Shown: in pieces, positions 35,935 through 45,236 of the stretch
Numbering within the stretch: position 1 is the stretch's first letter
Layout of the letters: each line of letters starts with the position of its first letter
Source: Hyphomicrobiales bacterium
GTDB taxonomy: Bacteria > Pseudomonadota > Alphaproteobacteria > Rhizobiales > Rhizobiaceae
Reading direction: 5' to 3'
Assembly: GCA_900471515.1 (NCBI GenBank)
Contig: UCFC01000018.1
Coordinates: forward strand, 46,902 to 110,901
DNA length: 64,000 bases
Notes under the pieces: model-generated
The model's database searches: none
Told to the model about the DNA's origin: nothing
What the model saw: only the letters and a program-made list of their open reading frames with translations
Position numbers and translations under genes: made by a program

Positions 35935-37446
35935 GTGACAGATCAGCCCGCTATCGAACTTGTCGGCATCGACAAGAAATTCGGCGCCGTCCACGCCAAC
36001 AAGGACATCAACCTCACCGTCGCCAAGGGCTCGATCCACGGCATTATCGGGGAAAACGGTGCCGGCAAATCGACCCTGATGTCCATCATCTACGGTTTCT
36101 ATCAGGCCGACAGCGGCGAGATCCGCGTCAACGGCCAGCCCATCACCATCCGGGACAGCCAGGCGGCCATCGCAGCCGGCATCGGCATGGTGCACCAGCA
36201 TTTCATGCTGGTCGACAATTTCACCGTGCTTGAGAACGTCATGCTCGGCGCCGAAGGCGGCGCGCTGCTCGCCAGGGGCGTGGCCTCCGCGCGCGCCGAA
36301 CTCAAGCGGCTGGAGACCGAATACGGCCTGGAGGTCAACCCGGACGCGCTGATCGAAGAGCTTCCGGTCGGCCTGCAGCAGCGCGTGGAGATCCTCAAGG
36401 CCATGTATCGCGGCGCCGAGATCCTGATCCTTGACGAGCCGACGGGCGTACTGACGCCGGCCGAGGCCGATCACCTGTTCCGTATCCTCGGCGTGCTGCG
36501 CGACGAGGGCAAGACCGTCGTCCTCATCACTCACAAGCTGCGCGAAATCATGGCGATCACCGATACGGTCTCCGTCATGCGCCGCGGCGAAATGGTCGCC
36601 ACCCGCAAGACGGCCGAAACGACGGTGGAAGAGCTGGCCGAGCTCATGGTCGGCCGCCGCGTGCTCTTGCGCGTCCAGAAGGGCGAGGCCAAGCCCGCCG
36701 ATGTCGTGCTCTCCGTCCGCAACCTGACGGTCAAGGACAACCGCGGCGTCACCATGGTCGACAACGTCTCCTTCGACGTGCGCGCCGGCGAGATCGTCGG
36801 CATTGCCGGGGTTGCCGGCAACGGCCAGTCGGAGCTGCTGGAGGCGATCGCCGGCATCCGCAAGCCGGCCTCGGGCGAAATCCTGCTCGACGGCCAGCCG
36901 ATCGACAAGGCCGATCCGGCCCGCCTGCGCGAACTCGGCCTTGCCCATATTCCCGAGGACCGCCATCACATGGGCCTCGTCCTGAAATTCGAGGAATATG
37001 AAAATGCCGTGCTCGGCTATCACCGCCGGCCGGATTACAGCCGCGGCCCGCTGCTCGATCTCGATGCCATCCGCAAGGATGCGATGGAGAAGATCGAGAA
37101 ATACGATATCCGCCCGCCGAACCCGCGCCTGAAAACGGCGAATTTTTCCGGCGGCAACCAGCAGAAGATCGTCGTCGCCCGCGAGATCGAGCGTGATCCG
37201 AAAATGCTGATCATCGGCCAGCCGACCCGCGGCGTCGATATCGGCGCCATCGAATTCATCCATCGCCGGATCATCGAGATGCGCGATGCGGGCAAGGCCA
37301 TTCTGCTCGTCTCCGTCGAACTCGACGAAATCCGCGCCCTGTCAGACCGTATCCTTGTCATGTTCGCCGGCCATGTCGTCGGCGAGAAGACGCCCGATGC
37401 CGGTGAACAGACCCTCGGCCTGATGATGGCCGGCATTGCCGCGTGA
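35935..37446 (+). CDS. Nucleoside ABC transporter dual ATP-binding protein
   Basis: 503 residues from a GTG at 35935, with GGAG 7 bases upstream; the ATG at 35884 lies in the terminator stem. Two ABC domains are present. Domain 1 has Walker A GENGAGKST (~40) and LILDEPTGVLTP but a degenerate signature (LPVGLQQRVEI). Domain 2 has a degenerate Walker A (GVAGNGQSE) with an intact signature FSGGNQQKIVVAREI. This asymmetry is normal for sugar/nucleoside importers of the RbsA/NupA kind. Confidence 0.92.
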   Translation: MTDQPAIELVGIDKKFGAVHANKDINLTVAKGSIHGIIGENGAGKSTLMSIIYGFYQADSGEIRVNGQPITIRDSQAAIAAGIGMVHQHFMLVDNFTVLENVMLGAEGGALLARGVASARAELKRLETEYGLEVNPDALIEELPVGLQQRVEILKAMYRGAEILILDEPTGVLTPAEADHLFRILGVLRDEGKTVVLITHKLREIMAITDTVSVMRRGEMVATRKTAETTVEELAELMVGRRVLLRVQKGEAKPADVVLSVRNLTVKDNRGVTMVDNVSFDVRAGEIVGIAGVAGNGQSELLEAIAGIRKPASGEILLDGQPIDKADPARLRELGLAHIPEDRHHMGLVLKFEEYENAVLGYHRRPDYSRGPLLDLDAIRKDAMEKIEKYDIRPPNPRLKTANFSGGNQQKIVVAREIERDPKMLIIGQPTRGVDIGAIEFIHRRIIEMRDAGKAILLVSVELDEIRALSDRILVMFAGHVVGEKTPDAGEQTLGLMMAGIAA

Positions 37447-37453
37447 GGCCTCG

Positions 37454-38557
37454 ATGAGCACTGCTTCCGTAACATTACCGCGATGGATCAATTACGGTCT
37501 GATCCCGCTTCTGAACCTGATCGTCGCCTTCCTGATCTCCGGCTTCGTCGTCTGGCTGATCGGCGAAAGCCCGCTCGCCGCCCTTTCGCTGCTCATCGAA
37601 GGCGCCTTCGGCAGCGGCGAGGGCATCGGCTTCACGCTCTATTATGCGACGAGCTTCATCTTCACCGGCCTTTCGGTCGCCGTCGCCATCCATGCCGGCC
37701 TGTTCAACATCGGCTCGGAAGGGCAGGCCTATCTCGGCGGCCTCGGCTGCGCGCTGGTGGCGCTGGCGCTCGACAATTACGTGCCCTGGTACGTGACCAT
37801 GCCGGTCGCCGTGATCGGCGCCGGCCTCTTCGGCGCCGCCTGGGCCTTCATCCCCGCCTTCCTGCAGGCCAAGCGCGGCAGCCATATCGTCATCACGACG
37901 ATCATGTTCAACTATATCGCCGCCGCCCTCATGGTGTACTTGCTTGTGCATGTGCTGATCGTGCCCGGCAAGATGGCGCCGGAAACCCGCACCTTCCTCG
38001 AAGGCGGGCAGCTGCCGAAGCTCGGCTGGATCATGAGCATGTTCGGCGCCAAGCTCGGTGCGGCCCCTTTTAACGTCTCCTTCATCATCGCCCTTGTCGC
38101 CGCCTGGTTCGTCTGGCTGCTGGTCTGGCGCACCAAGCTCGGCTTCGAAATGCGCACGCTGGGCGTCAGCCCGACGGCCGCCGCCTATGCCGGCATTCCC
38201 TATGCGCGCATCGTCATCATCGCCATGCTGCTGTCGGGCGCGCTCGCCGGCATGATGGCGCTGAATCCGGTCATGGGCTCGTCGGCGCGCCTGCAGGTGG
38301 AATTCGTCGGCGGCGCCGGCTTCGTCGGCATCGCCGTCTCGCTGATGGGCAGAAACCATCCGCTCGGCATCATCTTCGCCGCGATCCTCTTCGGCGTACT
38401 CTATCAGGGCGGCGATTGGATCTCCTTCGAAATGCCCAACATCACCCGCGAGATGATCCTCGTCATCCAGGGTCTGGTCATCCTGTTTGCCGGTGCGCTC
38501 GAATATATGTTCCGCCCGGCAATGGTGCTCATCTACCAGCAGTTCAAACGAGCCTGA
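37454..38557 (+). CDS. Nucleoside ABC transporter permease 1
   Basis: 367 residues, with about nine hydrophobic helices and the BPD_transp_2 family pattern (HAGLFNIGSEGQAYLGGLG near 80, LGVSPTAAAYAGIP near 240). It is the first of two related permeases (NupP-like). The ATG at 37454 follows the ATPase stop by 8 bases; an ATG at 37436 inside the ATPase gene is less likely. Confidence 0.92.
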   Translation: MSTASVTLPRWINYGLIPLLNLIVAFLISGFVVWLIGESPLAALSLLIEGAFGSGEGIGFTLYYATSFIFTGLSVAVAIHAGLFNIGSEGQAYLGGLGCALVALALDNYVPWYVTMPVAVIGAGLFGAAWAFIPAFLQAKRGSHIVITTIMFNYIAAALMVYLLVHVLIVPGKMAPETRTFLEGGQLPKLGWIMSMFGAKLGAAPFNVSFIIALVAAWFVWLLVWRTKLGFEMRTLGVSPTAAAYAGIPYARIVIIAMLLSGALAGMMALNPVMGSSARLQVEFVGGAGFVGIAVSLMGRNHPLGIIFAAILFGVLYQGGDWISFEMPNITREMILVIQGLVILFAGALEYMFRPAMVLIYQQFKRA

Positions 38558-38567
38558 GGGACGAACG

Positions 38568-39539
38568 ATGGATTATTATGAAATCTTCATCAGCGTTCTG
38601 AGCTCCACCATCCGGCTCTCGATCCCGCTGATCTTTACCGCCCTTGCCGGCCTGTTTTCCGAACGCGCCGGCGTCTTCGACATCGGCCTTGAGGGCAAGA
38701 TGCTGGGCTCGGCCTTTGCAGCCGCCTGTATCGCCTATCTCACCGGCTCGGCCTGGGCCGGCCTCGGCGCCGGCGTGGTCTGCTCGGTGGCGCTCAGCCT
38801 CGTGCATGGTTTTGCTTCGATCACCAATCGCGGCAACCAGATCGTCTCGGGCGTCGCCATCAACTTCTTCATCGCCGGTATCACCATCGTGCTCGGCCAG
38901 GCCTGGTTCGGGCAGGGCGGGCGCACGCCGCAATTGCTGCCGGAGGCGCGCTTCCAGCCGATCACGCTGCCGGGTGCCGATGCCATGCGCGAGGTGCCTG
39001 TTATCGGCCCGCTCTATGCGGGCGTGATCTCCGGCAACAATATCCTGACTTATCTCGCCTTCCTCGCCGTGCCCTTCTCCTGGTGGGTGCTCTACCGCAC
39101 GCGTTTCGGCCTGCGCCTTCGCGCCGTCGGCGAAAATCCGGGTGCGGTGGATACGGCCGGCATTTCGGTCTCCTGGCTGCGCTACCGCGCCGTCATGTGC
39201 GCCGGCATCCTCTGCGGTTTCTCCGGCACCTATCTGGCGATCGCCCAGTCGGCGGCCTTCATCAAGGACATGTCGGCCGGCAAGGGCTATATCGCGCTGG
39301 CAGCGCTCGTCTTCGCCAAGTGGAAGCCGGTGCCGGTCATGTTTGCCTGCCTGCTCTTCGGCTTCCTCGATGCGCTGGCGAATTTCATGCAGGGCAAACA
39401 GGTGCCGCTGATCGGCGAGGTGCCGGTTCAGGTTTTCCAGGCGCTGCCCTATATCCTCACCTGTGTGCTGCTCGCCGGCTTCATCGGCGTCGCGATCCCG
39501 CCGAAGGCCGGCGGCGTGCCCTATACGAAGGAGCGTTGA
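38568..39539 (+). CDS. Nucleoside ABC transporter permease 2
   Basis: 323 residues, second BPD_transp_2 permease (NupQ-like). The family motif ERAGVFDIGLEGKMLGSAF lies near 35-53 and LRAVGENPGAVDTAGISV near 185. It begins 11 bases after permease 1 with GAGGGA upstream; upstream in-frame sequence is inside permease 1. Together the two permeases form the heterodimeric channel. cdd starts 2 bases after its stop. Confidence 0.93.
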   Translation: MDYYEIFISVLSSTIRLSIPLIFTALAGLFSERAGVFDIGLEGKMLGSAFAAACIAYLTGSAWAGLGAGVVCSVALSLVHGFASITNRGNQIVSGVAINFFIAGITIVLGQAWFGQGGRTPQLLPEARFQPITLPGADAMREVPVIGPLYAGVISGNNILTYLAFLAVPFSWWVLYRTRFGLRLRAVGENPGAVDTAGISVSWLRYRAVMCAGILCGFSGTYLAIAQSAAFIKDMSAGKGYIALAALVFAKWKPVPVMFACLLFGFLDALANFMQGKQVPLIGEVPVQVFQALPYILTCVLLAGFIGVAIPPKAGGVPYTKER

Positions 39540-39540
39540 T

Positions 39541-39930
39541 ATGTCTCACGACCTGTTCGAAGCCGCCCGCGGCGCCATGGCCTTCGCGCACGCGCCCTAT
39601 TCGAAGTTTCCGGTCGGTGCCGCCATCCGCGCCGAGGACGGCAAGGTCTATACCGGCGCCAATATCGAAAACCTCTCCTTCCCGCAGGGCTGGTGCGCCG
39701 AGCCGACGGCGATCAGCGCGATGATCATGGGCGGGGCCAGGAAGATCGTCGAAATGGCCGTCATCGCCGAAAAACTGCCGCTCTGCCCGCCCTGCGGCGG
39801 CTGCCGGCAGAAGATCTCGGAATTCGCCTCCAGGGACACGAAGATCTATCTCTGCGACGAGGCCGGCGTGAAGAAGACCATGACCATGGAAGAGCTTTTG
39901 CCCTTCTCGTTTGAGACCGAACTCGGATGA
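39541..39930 (+). CDS. cdd: Cytidine deaminase
   Basis: 129 residues, the short tetrameric type. It deaminates cytidine and deoxycytidine to uridine and deoxyuridine. Zinc-site motifs are CAEPTA (near residue 51, with the catalytic Glu; most Cdd have Arg where Pro stands here) and PCGGCRQ (near 84). TGANIENLSF precedes the first motif as usual. It follows permease 2 directly and overlaps the phosphorylase start as ATGA. Confidence 0.94.
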   Translation: MSHDLFEAARGAMAFAHAPYSKFPVGAAIRAEDGKVYTGANIENLSFPQGWCAEPTAISAMIMGGARKIVEMAVIAEKLPLCPPCGGCRQKISEFASRDTKIYLCDEAGVKKTMTMEELLPFSFETELG

Positions 39931-40721
39931 ACGCGACCGTCGATCTGCTGGCTGCCTTGCTCGGCGGGCTGAAGCCCCGCTACGGCATCGTGCTCGGCTC
40001 GGGTCTCGGCTCACTGGTCGATCAGGTCACGGATGCGGTCTGCATCCCCTACAAGGACCTGCCGGGCTTTCCGGTCAGCGCCGTCTCCGGTCATGCCGGA
40101 AACGTCGTCGCCGGCCATCTCGGTTCGGTGCCGGTCATCATGCTCTCGGGCCGCGTCCACTATTACGAAAAGGGCGATGCCGACGCCATGCGCGTGCCGA
40201 TCGAGGTTCTGCAGGCCCTCGGCGTCGAGGCCCTGATCCTCACCAATTCGGCGGGATCGCTGAAGGAGGAGATGGCGCCTGGCTCGGTCATGCAGATTAC
40301 CGATCATATCAACTATTCCGGCATGAACCCGCTGATCGGACAGGAGAGCGACAACCGTTTCGTCGGCATGACCAATGCCTATGACGCCGAGCTTTCGGCG
40401 GCGATGCGCAATGCCGCCAAGACGCTTGATATCCCGCTTTCGAGCGGCGTTTACATGTGGTTCTCCGGCCCGAGCTTCGAGACGCCGGCCGAAATCCGCA
40501 TGGCCCGCATTCTCGGCGCCGATGCCGTCGGCATGTCGACCGTGCCGGAAGTCATCATTGCAAGAATGCTGGGGCTGAGGGTTGCGGCGGCCTCCGTAAT
40601 CACCAACTATGGGGCCGGCATGACCGGAAACGAGCTCAGCCATGAGGAAACCAAGGACATGGCGCCCGTCGGTGGCGCCCGTCTGGCCGCCATACTCAAG
40701 GAAATGATTGCCGGAAACTGA
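39927..40721 (+). CDS. Purine nucleoside phosphorylase (trimeric type)
   Basis: 264 residues. It splits purine nucleosides with phosphate to base plus (deoxy)ribose 1-phosphate. GIVLGSGLGSLVD near 26, SGHAGNVVAGHL near 54, the LTNSAGSL loop (~100) and GVYMWFSGPSFETPAEIRM near 170, followed by VGMSTVPEVI, identify the trimeric PNP family and not hexameric DeoD. It overlaps cdd by four bases and ends 21 bases before deoC. Confidence 0.94.
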   Translation: MNATVDLLAALLGGLKPRYGIVLGSGLGSLVDQVTDAVCIPYKDLPGFPVSAVSGHAGNVVAGHLGSVPVIMLSGRVHYYEKGDADAMRVPIEVLQALGVEALILTNSAGSLKEEMAPGSVMQITDHINYSGMNPLIGQESDNRFVGMTNAYDAELSAAMRNAAKTLDIPLSSGVYMWFSGPSFETPAEIRMARILGADAVGMSTVPEVIIARMLGLRVAAASVITNYGAGMTGNELSHEETKDMAPVGGARLAAILKEMIAGN

Positions 40722-40742
40722 TTGCCGGCGGAGGACGCGAAC

Positions 40743-41519
40743 ATGAACAGCCATTCCAGCCGGGAAACGGCCGCCGTCGCCCTTTCCCTTCTCGACCTGA
40801 CCAACCTGAAGGACGATTGCACCAAGGAGCAGATCGATACGCTCTGCGCCCGCGCCCAGACGCCCTATGGCAACAGTGCTGCAATCTGCATCTGGCCGCG
40901 TTTCGTCGCCCATGCCCGCACGGTGCTCGGCAAGGGCCATCCGGTCCGCATCGCAACCGTCGTCAATTTCCCCTCCGGCGACATGGAAATCGCCGATGTC
41001 GCTGCCGAAACGCGCGAGGCGATTGCCGACGGCGCCGACGAGATCGATCTCGTCATACCCTACCGCAAGCTGATGGCCGGCAACGAGAAGGCCGTCACCG
41101 ACATGGTCGCGGCCGTGCGCGCCGAATGCGTGGCGCCCGTTCTCCTGAAGGTCATCATCGAGACCGGCGAGCTGAAGGACGCGGCCCTCATCCGCCGCGC
41201 CTCGGAACTGGCGATCGAGGCCGGCGCCGATTTCATCAAGACCTCCACCGGCAAGGTCGCCGTCAACGCCACGCTGGAAGCGGCCGACATCATGATCCGC
41301 GCCATCAGGGAGAGCGGCCGCAAGGTGGGTTTCAAGCCCGCCGGTGGTATCTCGACGGTCGCGGATGCTGCTCTCTATCTCAGCCTCGCCGAAACCATCA
41401 TGGCGCCGGACTGGGCCATGCCCTCCACCTTCCGTTTCGGCGCCTCCGGCCTGCTCGACAATATCCTGGCCGTGCTTTCCGGCACGGAGCCGAAGCCGGC
41501 GGCGGTTTCGAGCTATTGA
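40743..41519 (+). CDS. deoC: Deoxyribose-phosphate aldolase
   Basis: 258 residues. DeoC cleaves deoxyribose 5-phosphate to acetaldehyde and glyceraldehyde 3-phosphate. The Schiff-base lysine lies in DFIKTSTGKV (~167 in this reading), preceded by EIDLVIPYRKLM and followed by KVGFKPAGGIST. GGAGG lies 8 bases before the ATG at 40743, which is preferred to a TTG at 40722. Confidence 0.95.
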   Translation: MNSHSSRETAAVALSLLDLTNLKDDCTKEQIDTLCARAQTPYGNSAAICIWPRFVAHARTVLGKGHPVRIATVVNFPSGDMEIADVAAETREAIADGADEIDLVIPYRKLMAGNEKAVTDMVAAVRAECVAPVLLKVIIETGELKDAALIRRASELAIEAGADFIKTSTGKVAVNATLEAADIMIRAIRESGRKVGFKPAGGISTVADAALYLSLAETIMAPDWAMPSTFRFGASGLLDNILAVLSGTEPKPAAVSSY

Positions 41520-41520
41520 G

Positions 41521-42828
41521 ATGATCCCGCAGGAGATCATCCGCCAGAAACGCAACGGCGCCGAACTGCCGTCAGGCGATATCGATGCCTTCGTCGCGGC
41601 GCTGGCTGCCGGCAACCTGTCGGAAGGCCAGATCGGCGCCTTCGCCATGGCCGTTTGGTTCAAGGGCATGTCGCGCACCGAAACGGTGGCGCTGACGCTC
41701 GCCATGGCGCGCTCCGGCGACATGCTCTCCTGGCAGGGCATCGACCGCCCGGTCGCCGACAAGCACTCCACCGGCGGCGTGGGCGACAACGTGTCGCTCA
41801 TGCTTGCCCCGATCGCCGCCGCCTGCGGCCTGGCCGTGCCGATGATCTCCGGCCGAGGCCTCGGCCATACCGGCGGCACGCTGGACAAGCTCGAATCCAT
41901 TCCGGGCTATACGATCAATCCGGATGCCGCCCTCTTCCGCAAGGTGGTGAAGGAGGCCGGCTGCGCCATCATCGGCCCGACCGGCGCATTGGCGCCAGCC
42001 GATGGCAGGCTCTATGCCGTGCGCGACGTGACGGCGACCGTCGACTCCATCCCGCTGATCACGGCCTCGATCCTGTCGAAGAAGCTTGCCGCCGGCCTTG
42101 AGACGCTGGTGCTCGACGTCAAGACCGGCAACGGCGCCTTCATGGCCGATCCTGAGCAGGCAATCGTGCTGGCGCATTCGCTGGTGGAGGTCGCAAACGG
42201 CGCGGGCGTGAAGACATCGGCGCTGATCACCGACATGAACCAGCCGCTGGCCGACAGCGCCGGTAATGCGGTGGAGGTGCGTAACTGCCTCGATTTTCTC
42301 GCCGGCCGAAAGAGCGGCACCCGCCTTGAAACCGTAGTCCTGGCCTTTGCCGCCGAAATGCTGGTGCGGTCGGGCCTTGCCGCTTCGCTGATCGAGGCCG
42401 AAGGCAGGGCGCAGGCCGCGCTGTCTTCCGGCCGCGCCGCGGACATCTTCGCCCGCATGGTGCATATGCTCGGCGGCCCGGCCGATCTTCTGGAGCGGCC
42501 CGATGCCTATCTGCGCAGGGCGCCGGTCGAGCGGGCGGTTCCGGCCTCGCGCGGCGGCTGGCTCGCGGCCTGCGACGCCCGCGATGTCGGCGTCAGCGTG
42601 ATCGACCTTGGCGGCGGGCGGCGCCATCCGGCCGACAGGATCGACCACAGCGTCGGTTTCACCGGCCTGCTGCCGCTCGGAACGCGGGTGAATGCGGGCG
42701 ATCCGGTCGCGCTCGTTCACGCTGCCGACGAGGCTTCGGCCGAAAGGGCTGTCGCGGCCCTTGCCGCAAACTATCGCATTGCCGACGAGAAGCCGGCGCT
42801 TTCCCCCGTTATCGCCGGCCGTATCTGA
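41521..42828 (+). CDS. deoA: Thymidine phosphorylase
   Basis: 435 residues. DeoA splits thymidine and deoxyuridine to base plus deoxyribose 1-phosphate. The family signature VADKHSTGGVGDNVSL lies near 79-94, and GRGLGHTGGTLDKLES near 116-131, which covers the conserved phosphorylase motif. The N-terminal helical domain (IIRQKRNG) and the length fit. It begins 1 base after the deoC stop and ends the plus-strand nucleoside arm. Confidence 0.96.
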   Translation: MIPQEIIRQKRNGAELPSGDIDAFVAALAAGNLSEGQIGAFAMAVWFKGMSRTETVALTLAMARSGDMLSWQGIDRPVADKHSTGGVGDNVSLMLAPIAAACGLAVPMISGRGLGHTGGTLDKLESIPGYTINPDAALFRKVVKEAGCAIIGPTGALAPADGRLYAVRDVTATVDSIPLITASILSKKLAAGLETLVLDVKTGNGAFMADPEQAIVLAHSLVEVANGAGVKTSALITDMNQPLADSAGNAVEVRNCLDFLAGRKSGTRLETVVLAFAAEMLVRSGLAASLIEAEGRAQAALSSGRAADIFARMVHMLGGPADLLERPDAYLRRAPVERAVPASRGGWLAACDARDVGVSVIDLGGGRRHPADRIDHSVGFTGLLPLGTRVNAGDPVALVHAADEASAERAVAALAANYRIADEKPALSPVIAGRI

Positions 42829-42833
42829 CGGAA

Positions 42834-43367
42834 TTACTGTTTCAGGCTGAGCGCGCCGTCGGCGACGGAATAGGAGGCGAGCTTCTGCAGGAAGCTCATG
42901 CCGACCAGGGTGCCGCTCAGCGCCTCGTCCTTCAGCACGAAGGCTTCGACGCTGCGCACGCGAATGCCGCCGATTTCCACGCGGTCGAGCGTCACATGCG
43001 CGGCCTTGGTCTGTCCGTTCGCCGTTTTGACCGCATAGCGGAAATCGAGCTGGTTGCCGGAAAAACCGAGCCTGCGGGCAAGGCTTTCGTTGAGCGCCAC
43101 ATAGGTCGCGCCGGTATCGATCAGCCCCTGCACCGGCTTGCCGTTGATTTTGAAACTGCCGGTATAGTGGCCCTGCGCGTCGGCCTGCAGCCGCATCGTG
43201 CCGCCGCTGGAAATCGCCCCGGACGTGCCGGGCGCACTGTCTTCGGCCGAAACGAAATTGGCCGAGATCGCATTGCCGGGCTGCTGGGTCGTGCGGGTGA
43301 GCAGGGAAGGCACTTGGGTCGCCAGCGCAGCCGCGATGCTGGCAAATATGACGGTGCGCATGAGCAT
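42834..43367 (-). CDS. Retropepsin-like aspartic protease family protein
   Basis: 177 residues. An N-terminal hydrophobic anchor (residues ~3-20) is followed by a single aspartic protease domain: GLIDTGATYVALNE with the catalytic DTG-type triad near residue 87, and LVGMSFLQKL near the C-terminus. Such TIGR02281-type clan AA proteins are dimeric in principle; their substrate is unknown. AGGA lies 10 bases before the ATG at 43367; upstream ATGs at 43415 and 43361 are alternatives. It converges with deoA, five bases apart. Confidence 0.85.
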   Translation of the reverse strand: MLMRTVIFASIAAALATQVPSLLTRTTQQPGNAISANFVSAEDSAPGTSGAISSGGTMRLQADAQGHYTGSFKINGKPVQGLIDTGATYVALNESLARRLGFSGNQLDFRYAVKTANGQTKAAHVTLDRVEIGGIRVRSVEAFVLKDEALSGTLVGMSFLQKLASYSVADGALSLKQ

Positions 43368-43465
43368 GAAACAGAAATCCTTCCTGTATAAACCCCGCTT
43401 CATGCGAGGCCTCATGCTTCAAGCAGCTAAGCCATAAGTGCTGAAAAGTTGCTAACGGCGGCATG

Positions 43466-43494
43466 AAAAAGGCCCGGAACGAAGCACCGGGCCT
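43466..43494 (-). terminator. Intrinsic terminator after upp
   Basis: On the minus strand AGGCCCGG, a 9-base loop and CCGGGCCT form a perfect 8-bp stem followed by TTTTC. It lies about 35 bases past the upp stop and ends the minus-strand salvage arm. Confidence 0.9.
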
Positions 43495-43528
43495 GTCGAG
43501 TCTTTCGAAGTGGTAAAGAGAACCGTAA

Positions 43529-44158
43529 TTATTTGGTGCCGTACATGCGGTCGCCGGCATCGCCGAGACCGGGCACGATATAGCCCTTCTCGTTCAGATG
43601 GCTGTCGATCGCCGCCGTGAAGACCGGCACGTCGGGGTGGGCGGCGCGGAAGTTCCTGATACCTTCGGGCGCCGCCAGCAGGCAGAGGAAGCGGATATTG
43701 TGGGCGCCGCGTTCCTTCAGCTTGTCGATCGCGGCAATCGAGGAATTGCCGGTCGCCAGCATCGGATCGACGACGATGATCAGGCGCTCGGCCACATCCT
43801 CGGGTGCCTTGAAGTAATATTCGACCGGCTGCAGCGTCTCGTGGTCGCGGTAGACGCCGATATGCGAAACGCGGGCGGAAGGCACGAGGTCGAGCATTCC
43901 CTCCAGGAGACCGTTGCCGGCGCGCAGGATGGAGGCGAAGACCAGCTTCTTGCCTTCCAGGATCGGCGCTTCCATCTGCTGGATCGGCGTTTCGATCGTC
44001 TCGATCGTCAGCTCCAGATCGCGCGTCACCTCATAGCAGAGCAGGGTCGAGATTTCGCGCAGCAGCCGGCGGAAGCTGCCGGTCGAGGTTTCCTTGCGCC
44101 GCATGATGGTGAGTTTGTGCTGCACGAGCGGATGATCGATGACTGTGACGCCGTCCAT
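43529..44158 (-). CDS. upp: Uracil phosphoribosyltransferase
   Basis: 209 residues. Upp makes UMP from uracil and PRPP. The PRPP-binding motif [12 protein letters not shown] lies near 128-139 and the uracil-binding region [24 protein letters not shown] ending closes the protein. The ATG at 44158 has GGAAGG 7 bases upstream and gives the standard length; a longer frame to 44281 is rejected. It is the last gene of the deoB-add-upp arm, 109 bases after add. Confidence 0.96.
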   Translation of the reverse strand: MDGVTVIDHPLVQHKLTIMRRKETSTGSFRRLLREISTLLCYEVTRDLELTIETIETPIQQMEAPILEGKKLVFASILRAGNGLLEGMLDLVPSARVSHIGVYRDHETLQPVEYYFKAPEDVAERLIIVVDPMLATGNSSIAAIDKLKERGAHNIRFLCLLAAPEGIRNFRAAHPDVPVFTAAIDSHLNEKGYIVPGLGDAGDRMYGTK

Positions 44159-44267
44159 GGGGAAACCTTCCAATTCTTTGTTCTTATCGGCTGTTTCTTT
44201 CACGGAAACCGCCTCCACTTCAAGAGCAGAGGCGTATTTGCCTCGAGCATTAACAATCTCGCGCCCC

Positions 44268-45236
44268 TCAAAGGCGGGCAAACAGGGCCTTGCGGGTCTC
44301 CTCGTCGACGAAGGCTGCTTCGATCCCCGTGCGCGTCATCGCATCGATCTCGGCGTCGCTGAAGCCGAAGGCTTCCGAAGCAAGCTCGTATTCGCGCTTG
44401 AGCGACGTGTGAAAGAAGGGCGGGTCGTCGGAGCTGATCGTCACCTTCACGCCCGCATCCCGCAGCCTGCGCAGCGGATGCGCGGCGAAATCCGGAAACA
44501 CTTTCAGCGCGATGTTCGAGCCGGGGCAGACCTCAAGCACCGTGCCGAGATCGGCAAGCCGCCTGACGAGTTCGCTATCCTCGATCGCCCGCACGCCATG
44601 GCCGATGCGCGCGGGCCTGACGTCGTCGAGCGCATCCGAAACGGAAAAGGCGCCGCAGACTTCGCCGGCATGGATGGTGAGGCCGAGCCCCGCGTCGCGG
44701 GCAATGTCGAAGGCGCGGGCGTAATCGGCAACGCGGCCCATGCGCTCCTCGCCGGCAAGGTTGAAACCTGTGATCAGCGGATTATCGGCCTTGGCGGCAT
44801 ATTCCGCAGCGCCGATCACGCTTTCCGGCCCGAAATGCCGTTCCCCGGTCACGATCAGCCGCGCCTCGATGCCGCTCTTTGCCTTTGCCCGGCGCATGCC
44901 TTCGCAGACCCCTTCGATATAGGCGTCCGCGCCAAGGCCGATGCGCTTGCCGTGATCGGGCGAAACGATCAGCTCGCTGTAGATCGTGCCGATGCCGGCA
45001 AGCTCTTCCAGATAGGTTTCGGTCAGGAGCGCGTAGTCTTCCTCGGTTTTGTAGACTTCCGAAACCTTGTCGTAGCATTCGAGAAAGCTCGCGAAATCGT
45101 GCCAGACATAGGCGCCGTCCTGCAGGTACGCGCTGATGTCGATGCCGTATTTGCGCGCCTGGGCTGCGGTCAGGCCGGGCGGGGCCGCGCCCTCCAGATG
45201 GCAATGCAGCTCGACCTTCTTCAGATGCGATGTCAC
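44268..45236 (-). CDS. add: Adenosine deaminase
   Basis: 322 residues from a GTG at 45236 that overlaps the deoB stop (GTGA). It deaminates (deoxy)adenosine to (deoxy)inosine. Zinc and catalytic motifs are ELHCHLEGA near residue 10, HAGE near 195, RIGHGVRA near 218 and SSDDPPFF near 275. The position between deoB and upp fits nucleoside catabolism. Some relatives of this group act as adenine deaminases, which cannot be excluded. Confidence 0.92.
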   Translation of the reverse strand: MTSHLKKVELHCHLEGAAPPGLTAAQARKYGIDISAYLQDGAYVWHDFASFLECYDKVSEVYKTEEDYALLTETYLEELAGIGTIYSELIVSPDHGKRIGLGADAYIEGVCEGMRRAKAKSGIEARLIVTGERHFGPESVIGAAEYAAKADNPLITGFNLAGEERMGRVADYARAFDIARDAGLGLTIHAGEVCGAFSVSDALDDVRPARIGHGVRAIEDSELVRRLADLGTVLEVCPGSNIALKVFPDFAAHPLRRLRDAGVKVTISSDDPPFFHTSLKREYELASEAFGFSDAEIDAMTRTGIEAAFVDEETRKALFARL